In this document: in pieces, positions 1 to 5,726 of the stretch
Layout of the letters: each line of letters starts with the position of its first letter
Position numbering within the stretch: position 1 is the stretch's first letter
The notes under the pieces: model-generated
What the model was told of the DNA's origin: nothing
Seen by the model: the letters and a program-made list of their open reading frames with translations, nothing else
Database searches by the model: none
Position numbers and translations under genes: made by a program
From: Hydrogenophilales bacterium RIFOXYD1_FULL_62_11
GTDB lineage: Bacteria > Pseudomonadota > Gammaproteobacteria > Burkholderiales > Thiobacillaceae
Assembly (NCBI GenBank): GCA_001802655.1
Contig: MGZO01000066.1
Span: 1-9,013, forward strand
Direction of reading: 5' to 3'
Length of the DNA: 9,013 nucleotides

Positions 1-222
1 AGCGCCGCACCGGCCTATATCGACGACCTCAGCATGTGGCAGAGCCTGCTGAAAATTGTCAGCGAGCCGGGAATCATCGCCGAACTGCAGTTCGGCGAAC
101 CGATACAGCCCAGCGGCCACCGCCGCGAGTTGGCAGCGCAGGCGGAAGCCGACACCGCTAGGCTTTTGGGCGTTTCGCCTGTGGACACTGCACAGCAAAC
201 ACCTGCCGGTCCTCCAGCCTGA
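1..222 (+). CDS. plsC: PlsC-like 1-acyl-sn-glycerol-3-phosphate acyltransferase, C-terminal part
   Basis: Frame 1 is open from the window edge to a TGA at 220-222 and gives the last 73 residues of a protein whose start lies off the window. The residues around AYIDDLSMWQSLLKIV, then GIIAELQFGEPI and HRRELAAQAEA, resemble the C-terminal region of proteobacterial PlsC/LPLAT-family acyltransferases. There a YIDDxSxWxSL stretch precedes a strand with E-x-x-F-x-x-P-I and a closing helix with HRR-LA. These enzymes acylate lysophosphatidic acid at the inner membrane during phospholipid synthesis. The catalytic HX4D motif would be upstream and is not visible, so the assignment rests on the tail alone. 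The last 65 nt overlap the 3' end of convergent apaH. The final residues (VSPVDTAQQTPAGPPA) are low-complexity and probably a non-conserved tail. Another LPLAT-family member is possible. Confidence 0.7.
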   Translation, partial: SAAPAYIDDLSMWQSLLKIVSEPGIIAELQFGEPIQPSGHRRELAAQAEADTARLLGVSPVDTAQQTPAGPPA

Positions 223-979
223 TTGCGGTCAGCTTGCTGCCCCACAAACAGCCGGTATCCAGCGCGATCAGGTCGGGCTGGTTGATCAGCCCGAGGGTGG
301 ACCAGTGGCCGAACACGCAGGTCACGTCCGCACTTTTTCGCCCCGGTACGCCAAACCACGGCAGCAAGCCTGCGGGCTGCGTGCCCAGCGCGCCCTTGTG
401 CTGAAAATCAAACTCGCCTGCTGCGGTGCAATAACGCAGCCGGGTGAAGCTGTTGACGATGCCGCGCAGGCGCTCGATGCCGCTGAGGCTTTCGTCCCAT
501 GCGGTCGGGGTGTTGCCGTACATGCGCTGGAAAAACAGCCGGTAATCCGGGCCTTGCAGCGCGGCTTCGGCTTCGCCCGCGTAACGCATGGCGTCCCCGG
601 CGGACCATCCGGGCAGCACGCCCGCGTGGATCATGAGGCAATCATTCTCCAGCCAGGCCAGCCTTTGATGCCGCAGCCAGTGCATCAATTCATCGCGGTC
701 GGGTGCCGCCAGCACCGCGTCGAGCGTGTCGCTCTTGTGCAGGCGGCCGTAGCCTTCGGCCAGTGCCAGCAGGTGCAGATCGTGATTGCCCAGCACCGAG
801 ATCGCGGCATCGCCCAGCGATTTCAGGAAACGCAGCACGCCCAGCGAATCCGGTCCGCGATTGACCAGATCGCCGACAAGCCATAGCCGGTCGGTCGTGG
901 CGTCGAACCGGATCGTGTCCAGCAGGTGCAGCAGCGGATCGTGGCAACCCTGAAGATCGCCAATGGCATAGGTGGGCAT
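158..979 (-). CDS. apaH: ApaH, symmetrical bis(5'-nucleosyl)-tetraphosphatase
   Basis: A 273-residue calcineurin-like metallophosphoesterase, close to the roughly 280 residues usual for ApaH. It hydrolyses diadenosine tetraphosphate symmetrically to two ADP in the cytoplasm and also acts on Np4-capped RNA in E. coli. The metal-binding motifs are all present: GDLQG (7-11), GDLVNRGPDS (36-45), GNHDLHLL (64-71), HAGVLPGW (118-125) and FGHWSTLG (223-230). DTGCLWGSKL (241-250) is the ApaH C-terminal signature. The start at 977-979 is chosen because MPTYAIGDLQGC is the normal N terminus of the family. No clear Shine-Dalgarno lies upstream, only an AT-rich stretch. Its 3' end overlaps the plsC-like tail by 65 nt, and it diverges from the glutaredoxin gene across 76 nt. 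It is not in the ksgA-apaG-apaH arrangement known from enterobacteria, at least on the side visible here. Confidence 0.96.
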   Translation of the reverse strand: MPTYAIGDLQGCHDPLLHLLDTIRFDATTDRLWLVGDLVNRGPDSLGVLRFLKSLGDAAISVLGNHDLHLLALAEGYGRLHKSDTLDAVLAAPDRDELMHWLRHQRLAWLENDCLMIHAGVLPGWSAGDAMRYAGEAEAALQGPDYRLFFQRMYGNTPTAWDESLSGIERLRGIVNSFTRLRYCTAAGEFDFQHKGALGTQPAGLLPWFGVPGRKSADVTCVFGHWSTLGLINQPDLIALDTGCLWGSKLTAIRLEDRQVFAVQCPQAKRPKA

Positions 980-1055
980 ATAAAATACGGTTTCTGTACG
1001 CTGTGTTGCCCTGCATCATAGCGTCCCCGCCTGAACCCCACGTGACACCTCCGAG

Positions 1056-1448
1056 ATGAAACCCCTGATCCGTCTGTTTTTCAAAACCCTGCGTTTGCTG
1101 CTGACCCCGTTCATGCTGGCGTGGTTCTGGCTCACCCGCCCCAAGGGCATCGTACGCGCCGCGGCCGAGCAGCAGGCCATCGATGCACGCACCCGCAACC
1201 TGGCGCTGTATCACTACTCCACCTGCCCGTTCTGCCTGAAAACCCGCCGTGAAATTCGGCGTCTGTCGCTCGATATCGAGTTGCGTGATGCGCAGCACGA
1301 CCCGATCCATCGCGCAGCCCTGATCGCCGGCGGCGGCAAACCGCAGGTGCCGTGCCTGCTGATCACCGACGCCGCGGGCAAGCAAACCTGGCTGTATGAA
1401 TCGGGCGACATCAATGCGTACCTCGCAGGCGAATTCGGCGCCGCATGA
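1056..1448 (+). CDS. membrane-anchored glutaredoxin-like protein (CPFC)
   Basis: A 130-residue protein with two parts. Residues 4-26 form a hydrophobic segment rich in L, F and W that probably tethers or inserts the protein in the membrane, followed by basic RPKG (28-31). Residues about 48-127 form a glutaredoxin/GST-N-like thioredoxin fold with CPFC at 57-60, the cis-proline in VPC (98-100) and the YESGDI glutathione-site motif (114-119). This domain order (short hydrophobic N terminus, about 20 linker residues, LYHYSTCPFC, IELRDA, GGGKPQVPCL, LYESGDI) matches a conserved family of small glutaredoxins seen across Gamma- and Betaproteobacteria. The likely role is glutathione-dependent thiol-disulfide exchange near the membrane; the substrate is unknown. 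ATG 1056 gives the full hydrophobic segment, but no strong ribosome-binding site precedes it. It overlaps rep by ATGA, so the two are probably co-transcribed and translationally coupled. Confidence 0.88.
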   Translation: MKPLIRLFFKTLRLLLTPFMLAWFWLTRPKGIVRAAAEQQAIDARTRNLALYHYSTCPFCLKTRREIRRLSLDIELRDAQHDPIHRAALIAGGGKPQVPCLLITDAAGKQTWLYESGDINAYLAGEFGAA

Positions 1449-3427
1449 GCTTGCTTTCCGCCTTGAATCCGCCGCAGCGCGAAGCGGCGAAATACCTCGA
1501 CGGTCCCTTGCTCGTGCTGGCGGGCGCAGGATCGGGCAAAACCCGCGTCATTACCCACAAGATCGCCTATTTGATTGGCGAGTGCGGGTATAAACCGAGT
1601 TCGATCGCGGCGATCACGTTTACCAACAAGGCCGCGCGCGAGATGGCCGATCGCGCGGCCAAGCTGACCCAGGGCGTCAACACCAAGGGATTGATCGTCA
1701 CCACCTTTCACTCGATGGGCCTGCGCATGCTGCGCGAGGACGCGAAATTCGCCGAGCTGAAACCGGCGTTTTCCATCCTCGATTCGGCCGACGCGGCCGG
1801 CATCGTGTCGGAAATCATCAAGACCACCGACAAGCAGGAAATCCGCCGCGCGGTGAGCCGCATCTCGCTGTGGAAGAACGAACTGAAGTCGCCCGCCGTC
1901 GCGCTCGCCACCGCCGAAGACGACAACGCGCGCGTCTACGCCAAAATCTACGACCGTTACGACGCCACCCTGCGCGCTTACCAGGCAGTCGATTTCGACG
2001 ACCTGATCCGCCTGCCCGCCGAACTGCTGGATACGCATTTCGAGCTGCGCGAAAAATGGCAGAACCGGTTGCGCCACATCCTGGTCGACGAATACCAGGA
2101 CACCAACATCGCGCAATACCGGCTGCTGCAAAAGCTCACCGGGGTGCGCGCAGCGTTCACCGCGGTGGGCGACGACGACCAGGCCATGTACGGCTGGCGC
2201 GGCGCGTCGGCCGACAACCTGAAGCAACTGCGCGAGGATTATCCGCATCTGCATCTGGTCAAGCTGGAGCAAAACTACCGCTCGACCGTGCGCATTCTGA
2301 AAGCCGCCAACAGTCTGATTTCCAACAATCCCAAGCTGTTTGAAAAACGCCTGTGGAGCGATCTCGGGCATGGCGACCCGATCCAGATTCTGCCGACCAA
2401 GGACGACGAGCACGAGGCCGAGTCGGTCGTGATGCGGCTGCTGTCGCACAAGTTCCAGCACCGCACCGAGTGGCGCGACTACGCCATTCTGTATCGCGGC
2501 AACTATCAGGCGCGGGTGTTCGAGCAGGCGCTGCGCAATGAAAAAGTGCCGTACCAGCTGTCAGGCGGGCAGTCGTTTTTCGACCGCACCGAGATCAAGG
2601 ACGTGATCGCCTACCTGCGCCTGATCGCCAACAGCGACGACGATCCGGCCTTCATCCGCGCCGTCACCACGCCCAAGCGCGGCATCGGCACGGCGACGCT
2701 GGAAAAGCTCGGCCAGGTCGCTGCCACCCTGCATGTCAGCCTGTTCGAGGCCGTGTTCTCAGCCGCCGCCGCGTCGCAGATCGGCGAGCGCCATCTGGCG
2801 CCGCTGCTGGAGTTTTGCCACTTCATCAACCGCACCGAAGAACGCGTGGTGCGCGAACCGGCCGGCGAGGTGCTGAACGACCTGCTGAAATCGATCGACT
2901 ATGAAGTCTATATCTTCGATCAGGACGACACCCGCGTCGCGCAAGGCAAGTGGAACAACGTACTGGAGTTCGCCGCCTGGATCGCCAAAAAGGGCGAGGA
3001 AGACGACAAGAACCTGCTGCAGCTGACGCAGACCATCGCGCTCATCACTCTGCTCGAAGGCCGCGAAGAAGAGGCGCCCGATGCCGTACGCTTATCCACC
3101 CTGCACGCGGCAAAAGGCCTGGAGTTCGGTCACGTGTTTCTGGTGGGGATTGAAGAAAACATCCTGCCGCACCGCGACGCGGTCGACGAAGGGCGCCTGG
3201 AAGAAGAACGCCGCCTGATGTACGTCGGCGTCACCCGCGCGAAAAAGTCGCTCACCCTGAGCTACTGCTCGCGCCGTAAGCGCGCGCGCGAATCGGTCGC
3301 CTGTGACCCGTCACGCTTCATCGATGAACTGGGCGATGACGTGCGGCAGCCGGAGAAGCCCACCACCGCCGATGCCAAGGCCAGCGGCAGCGACCGCCTG
3401 GCGGCATTGAAGGCAATGCTCGGCTAA
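1445..3427 (+). CDS. rep: Rep, ATP-dependent 3'-5' DNA helicase (UvrD/Rep superfamily 1A)
   Basis: A 660-residue SF1A helicase, close to E. coli Rep (673) and colinear with it from end to end. It translocates 3'-5' on single-stranded DNA using ATP and helps replication forks pass protein roadblocks; E. coli Rep partners with DnaB. Visible motifs are the Q-motif LNPPQ (7-11), Walker A AGAGSGKT (26-33), motif Ia ITFTNKAAREM (57-67), motif II VDEYQDT (214-220), motif III GDDDQAMYGWRGA (242-254), motif IV LEQNYRS (274-280), motif V STLHAAKGLEF (551-561) and motif VI VGVTRA (594-599). The Rep-type core FEKRLWSDLG, DYAILYRGN and SGGQSFFDRTEIKD favours Rep over UvrD or PcrA. The start ATG lies inside the upstream stop (ATGA) and no Shine-Dalgarno is visible, so re-initiation after the glutaredoxin gene is likely. 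The C terminus ends in a short charged tail with a conserved-looking LAALKAMLG. Confidence 0.95.
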   Translation: MSLLSALNPPQREAAKYLDGPLLVLAGAGSGKTRVITHKIAYLIGECGYKPSSIAAITFTNKAAREMADRAAKLTQGVNTKGLIVTTFHSMGLRMLREDAKFAELKPAFSILDSADAAGIVSEIIKTTDKQEIRRAVSRISLWKNELKSPAVALATAEDDNARVYAKIYDRYDATLRAYQAVDFDDLIRLPAELLDTHFELREKWQNRLRHILVDEYQDTNIAQYRLLQKLTGVRAAFTAVGDDDQAMYGWRGASADNLKQLREDYPHLHLVKLEQNYRSTVRILKAANSLISNNPKLFEKRLWSDLGHGDPIQILPTKDDEHEAESVVMRLLSHKFQHRTEWRDYAILYRGNYQARVFEQALRNEKVPYQLSGGQSFFDRTEIKDVIAYLRLIANSDDDPAFIRAVTTPKRGIGTATLEKLGQVAATLHVSLFEAVFSAAAASQIGERHLAPLLEFCHFINRTEERVVREPAGEVLNDLLKSIDYEVYIFDQDDTRVAQGKWNNVLEFAAWIAKKGEEDDKNLLQLTQTIALITLLEGREEEAPDAVRLSTLHAAKGLEFGHVFLVGIEENILPHRDAVDEGRLEEERRLMYVGVTRAKKSLTLSYCSRRKRARESVACDPSRFIDELGDDVRQPEKPTTADAKASGSDRLAALKAMLG

Positions 3428-3446
3428 TGCGCGTGAATCCCCATAA

Positions 3447-3488
3447 AAATGGGATCGGGGGTCCTCTGTGGTCGTCTCCGACCCATTT
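3447..3488. terminator. stem-loop after rep, possible bidirectional terminator
   Basis: Arms 3447-3458 and 3478-3488 pair over 11 bp (AAATGGG plus TCGG against CCGACCCATTT) with one bulged A at 3454 and a loop of about 19 nt. It begins 20 nt after the rep stop. Read on the minus strand, the second arm ends in a run of five T, so it could also stop transcripts coming leftward from the J-like gene 135 nt away. On the plus strand the only T-run is ATTT inside the stem, so termination of rep there is less certain. A shorter alternative hairpin, CCCAT/ATGGG with an AAAA loop (3440-3453), competes for the same bases. Confidence 0.5.
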
Positions 3489-3603
3489 GCGTCATTCATG
3501 GTCTGCTAGTTGTACATCTGTTTAACTTCACGAATCCGCCGATCAAGCCCGTTAACCTCAGAAATCGATCTACTGAAATTTATTACTCAAGGCCAATCTA
3601 TGT
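3489..3603. other. AT-rich non-coding stretch between rep and the J-like gene
   Basis: About 115 nt with no credible ORF. It holds scattered GTTTAAC/GTTAAC words (about 3519 and 3550) but no repeat array, no RNA gene and no promoter that I can defend. It belongs to the AT-rich block that starts just after rep. Confidence 0.4.
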
Positions 3604-3625
3604 TGATTAACAATTTCGTTAATCA
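3604..3625. repeat. 8-bp inverted repeat at the J-like gene stop codon
   Basis: TGATTAAC (3604-3611) and GTTAATCA (3618-3625) are perfect inverted repeats separated by 6 nt. The structure includes the TGA stop (3623-3625) of the minus-strand gene. All pairs but two are A-T and no T-run follows on the minus strand, so it is a weak terminator candidate. It may act as a protein site, or simply reflect the AT-rich composition. Confidence 0.4.
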
Positions 3626-4321
3626 TCGATATCTGTAGTTATTCCTTTGATTTTCATTTTGTAGCCACCGAACTGCCTGTCTCTCTTTCTCAATTTGGCG
3701 CTCAGCATCGTTTTTCTGTTGCCGTAACTTGGCTTCTTCACGTTGTTGTTCTTGTTGTTTTTCCCGCGCCTCTTGTTGTGCCAGCTGCTGCAGGCGGTAA
3801 TCAGTTTCGCGCGACTCTCTTAGCGCATTCTCTCTGATAGCATTCTCTTGTACAGTCTTTTGCAATTCCTGATGACGATTCAACTGCGTTTGCTGGACAG
3901 CTTCCTGTCTGTTTTGTGTCTCATTTTGAAGTTTAATCTGGTTTTTTTCCAATTCGATTCGCAGCTTTTCCCTTTCAGCGACGCTGTTGTTATAAACCCA
4001 GATTGAACCTATCAAAAAGGAGCCGATAACGAGCAACTTAGGAATGCTCCATGAATCTGATACCCGATAGATTATCTCTGGTTGACTGTCGAAAGTTTGT
4101 GGCGCAAAAAGCTTTTGGTTGTATTGCTGCCGAGCAGCCGGGTTGGATAGGACTGCATAAGCTTCTCTGGTAGCTATAAGCCGTATACGGTCATCCCCAC
4201 CAGGATTGGCTTCAGAACCATCCTTAAATTGATGTAAAAGCTCAGCGTAGGCTGACTCAATCTGGTCGACCGAGGCATCTGGTCTAATCCCCAAGATTGT
4301 GTATAGGCTTTTAGTTTCCAT
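3623..4321 (-). CDS. membrane protein with HPD-less J-like domain and Q/E-rich coiled coil
   Basis: A 232-residue protein in three parts. Residues 5-71 read as a J-domain: SLYTILGIRPDASVDQIESAY, then AYAVLSNPAARQQYNQKL, the usual helix I/II and helix III/IV landmarks. The HPD tripeptide between helices II and III is replaced by KDG (33-35), so stimulation of an Hsp70 ATPase is doubtful. Residues 93-111 are one predicted transmembrane helix (PKLLVIGSFLIGSIWVY core). Residues 113-225 are highly charged, full of Q, E, K and R, and should form a long coiled coil. If the J-like part is cytosolic, the coiled coil is periplasmic; topology is inferred. No signal peptide. The start at 4319-4321 lacks a visible Shine-Dalgarno. 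The gene is markedly more AT-rich than its neighbours and stands alone between rep and fba, which suggests transfer or a fast-evolving accessory gene. I do not know its function. Confidence 0.85.
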   Translation of the reverse strand: METKSLYTILGIRPDASVDQIESAYAELLHQFKDGSEANPGGDDRIRLIATREAYAVLSNPAARQQYNQKLFAPQTFDSQPEIIYRVSDSWSIPKLLVIGSFLIGSIWVYNNSVAEREKLRIELEKNQIKLQNETQNRQEAVQQTQLNRHQELQKTVQENAIRENALRESRETDYRLQQLAQQEAREKQQEQQREEAKLRQQKNDAERQIEKERQAVRWLQNENQRNNYRYR

Positions 4322-4440
4322 AGATAAGTGATAAGTGAAGATAGTTTTGCGCAGGAGGGTTTTAAATTTCTATAACAAAAAACGATTGCGTCGAACCGTT
4401 AAGCTTAACGACAAGGCAAATTCTAACTTTATATAAGCAA
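4322..4440 (-). promoter_or_regulatory. AT-rich upstream region of the J-like gene with a 14-bp palindrome
   Basis: About 119 nt upstream of the J-like gene. It holds a perfect 14-bp palindrome, CGTTAAGCTTAACG (4397-4410), and on the minus strand a TATAGA hexamer (about 4368-4373) after a T-run that could serve as a -10 element. The palindrome would sit just upstream of the -35 region, where an operator is plausible. No convincing -35 is visible. Close to the start codon, GATAAGT is repeated in tandem (4323-4329 and 4330-4336). Promoter and operator roles are inference. Confidence 0.35.
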
Positions 4441-4503
4441 TTAAAAGATGCCGGTGAATGCCGAGAGCCAGACGGTGATGACGGCCAGCATCAATGTCGG
4501 CCG
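4441..4503 (-). pseudogene. possible 3' remnant of a GC-rich gene encoding a hydrophobic tail
   Basis: On the minus strand, between an in-frame TAG (4504-4506) and a TAA (4441-4443), 20 codons read RPTLMLAVITVWLSAFTGIF. 17 of the 20 end in G or C, as in the core genes here and unlike the AT-rich J-like gene beside it. The peptide would be a C-terminal membrane helix. There is no good start and the frame is blocked upstream, so this looks like the leftover end of a gene or chance sequence. I cannot name a parent family. The rest of the stretch up to 4577 shows no gene I can support. Confidence 0.25.
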
Positions 4504-4577
4504 CTATCCGGCATTCGGTTCAGGTTCAATTGATACAACGTGGATCGGCATCAGCAACACATTCTGGATACCCATAA

Positions 4578-4603
4578 AAAAGGGACGCTGCAGCGTCCCT
4601 TTT
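4578..4603. terminator. strong bidirectional intrinsic terminator after fba
   Basis: A perfect 13-bp inverted repeat centred between 4590 and 4591 (core AGGGACGCTG/CAGCGTCCCT) with A-tracts on the left and T-tracts on the right. On the minus strand it lies 19 nt past the fba stop and is followed by six T (4576-4581), which is a standard Rho-independent terminator. On the plus strand it ends in TTTTCATTTT and could stop transcription running toward fba. It marks the end of the gap-pgk-pyk-fba block. Confidence 0.9.
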
Positions 4604-4622
4604 CATTTTCACCAAGCGATGC

Positions 4623-5690
4623 TTAGTTGACCTTGGGATCCAGTTCGCCCTTGTCGTAACGCTTCTGCATTTCTTCCAGGTTGAACACCTTCTTGATCTT
4701 GCTGGCCTGTCCGGCTGCACCGAATGCCTCGTAGCGTGCCTGGCAAATGTCGCTCATGCCCTTGGTAGCTTCCTTGAGGAATTTGCGCGGGTCGAAATTG
4801 GCCTTGTTTTCAGCCAGGTGCTTGCGGATGGCACCGGTGGACGCCATGCGCAGGTCGGTGTCGATGTTGACCTTGCGCACGCCGTTCTTGATGCCTTCAA
4901 CGATTTCGCTGACCGGCACGCCGTAGGTCTGACCCATGTCGCCGCCGAAGCTGTTGATGATGGCGAGCCAGTCTTCGGGCACGGAGGACGAACCGTGCAT
5001 CACCAGGTGGACGTTGGGGATACGCTCGTGGATTTCCTTGACGCGGTCGATGCGCAGGACCTTGCCGGTGGGCTTCTGGGTGAACTTGTAGGCGCCGTGG
5101 GAGGTGCCGATGGCAATCGCCAGCGCATCAACCTTGGTCTTGGAGACGAAATCAGCGGCTTCGTCGGGGTCGGTCAGCAACTGGTCGTGCGACAGCTTGC
5201 CTTCGGCACCGTGGCCGTCTTCTTCACCGGCCATACCGGACTCCAGGGAGCCGAGGCAGCCCAATTCGCCTTCGACCGAGACGCCGCAGGCGTGCGCCAG
5301 CTCAGAAACCTTGGCGGTGGTGGCGACGTTGTATTCGTAGGTGGAGGGGGTCTTGCCGTCGGTGCCGAGCGAACCGTCCATCATGACCGACGAGAAGCCG
5401 GACTGGATGGAGCGGAAGCAGATGCTGGGCGATGCGCCATGGTCCTGGTGCATGCAGACCGGAATGTGGGGATACATTTCGATCGCGGCCAGGATCAGGT
5501 GGCGCAGGAAGGGCTCGCCGGCGTAGGAGCGCGCACCGGCGGAACCCTGCAGGATCACCGGGGAGTCGACAGCAGCAGCGGCCTGCATGATGGCCTGGAC
5601 CTGCTCCATGTTGTTGACGTTGAACGCAGGCAGGCCATAGCCGTTTTCAGCGGCATGGTCGAGCAATTGACGAAGGGAAATCAGGGCCAT
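4623..5690 (-). CDS. fba: fructose-1,6-bisphosphate aldolase, class II, Calvin-cycle subtype
   Basis: A 355-residue zinc-dependent aldolase, the usual length of the FbaA/CbbA Calvin-cycle subtype. It reversibly joins dihydroxyacetone phosphate and glyceraldehyde-3-phosphate to fructose-1,6-bisphosphate, and in autotrophs may also form sedoheptulose-1,7-bisphosphate. Visible active-site elements are HQDHG (81-85; D83 catalytic, H84 zinc), GELG (141-144), GTSHG (195-199; H198 zinc), MHGSSS (231-236; H232 zinc) and NIDTD (275-279; phosphate and DHAP contacts). The N terminus MALISLRQLLDHAAENGYG is typical of this subtype. The start is supported by AGGAG (5698-5702), 7 nt upstream. It follows pyk by 36 nt with no terminator between, so it is probably the last gene of the transcript, which ends at the hairpin 19 nt after its stop. 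Confidence 0.97.
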   Translation of the reverse strand: MALISLRQLLDHAAENGYGLPAFNVNNMEQVQAIMQAAAAVDSPVILQGSAGARSYAGEPFLRHLILAAIEMYPHIPVCMHQDHGASPSICFRSIQSGFSSVMMDGSLGTDGKTPSTYEYNVATTAKVSELAHACGVSVEGELGCLGSLESGMAGEEDGHGAEGKLSHDQLLTDPDEAADFVSKTKVDALAIAIGTSHGAYKFTQKPTGKVLRIDRVKEIHERIPNVHLVMHGSSSVPEDWLAIINSFGGDMGQTYGVPVSEIVEGIKNGVRKVNIDTDLRMASTGAIRKHLAENKANFDPRKFLKEATKGMSDICQARYEAFGAAGQASKIKKVFNLEEMQKRYDKGELDPKVN

Positions 5691-5726
5691 TTACAGTCTC
5701 CTAGTTTAAAAAATAGTCGGGTGGAA

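Noticed and set aside
56..886. Long plus-strand open frame (276 codons) opposite apaH
   Set aside because: It mirrors the well-supported ApaH gene; its predicted protein has no recognisable domain. High GC keeps antisense frames open.
956..1055. TATAAAAT-like -10 element for the glutaredoxin gene
   Set aside because: It overlaps the apaH start codon and has no acceptable -35 at the right spacing, so it could not be defended as a promoter.
1214..2461. Long minus-strand open frame (415 codons) opposite the glutaredoxin gene and rep
   Set aside because: The opposite strand has complete helicase motifs. This frame is composition-driven and has no family features.
3519..4410. Integron attC-like site (GTTAAGC and GCTTAAC words match core-site consensus)
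   Set aside because: The two words overlap in one palindrome rather than bounding a 60-140 nt folded site. No integrase gene or cassette array is visible.
4448..4630. Plus-strand 60-codon frame between the J-like gene and fba
   Set aside because: It reads through the strong terminator hairpin into the fba 3' end and has no ribosome-binding site or recognisable domain.
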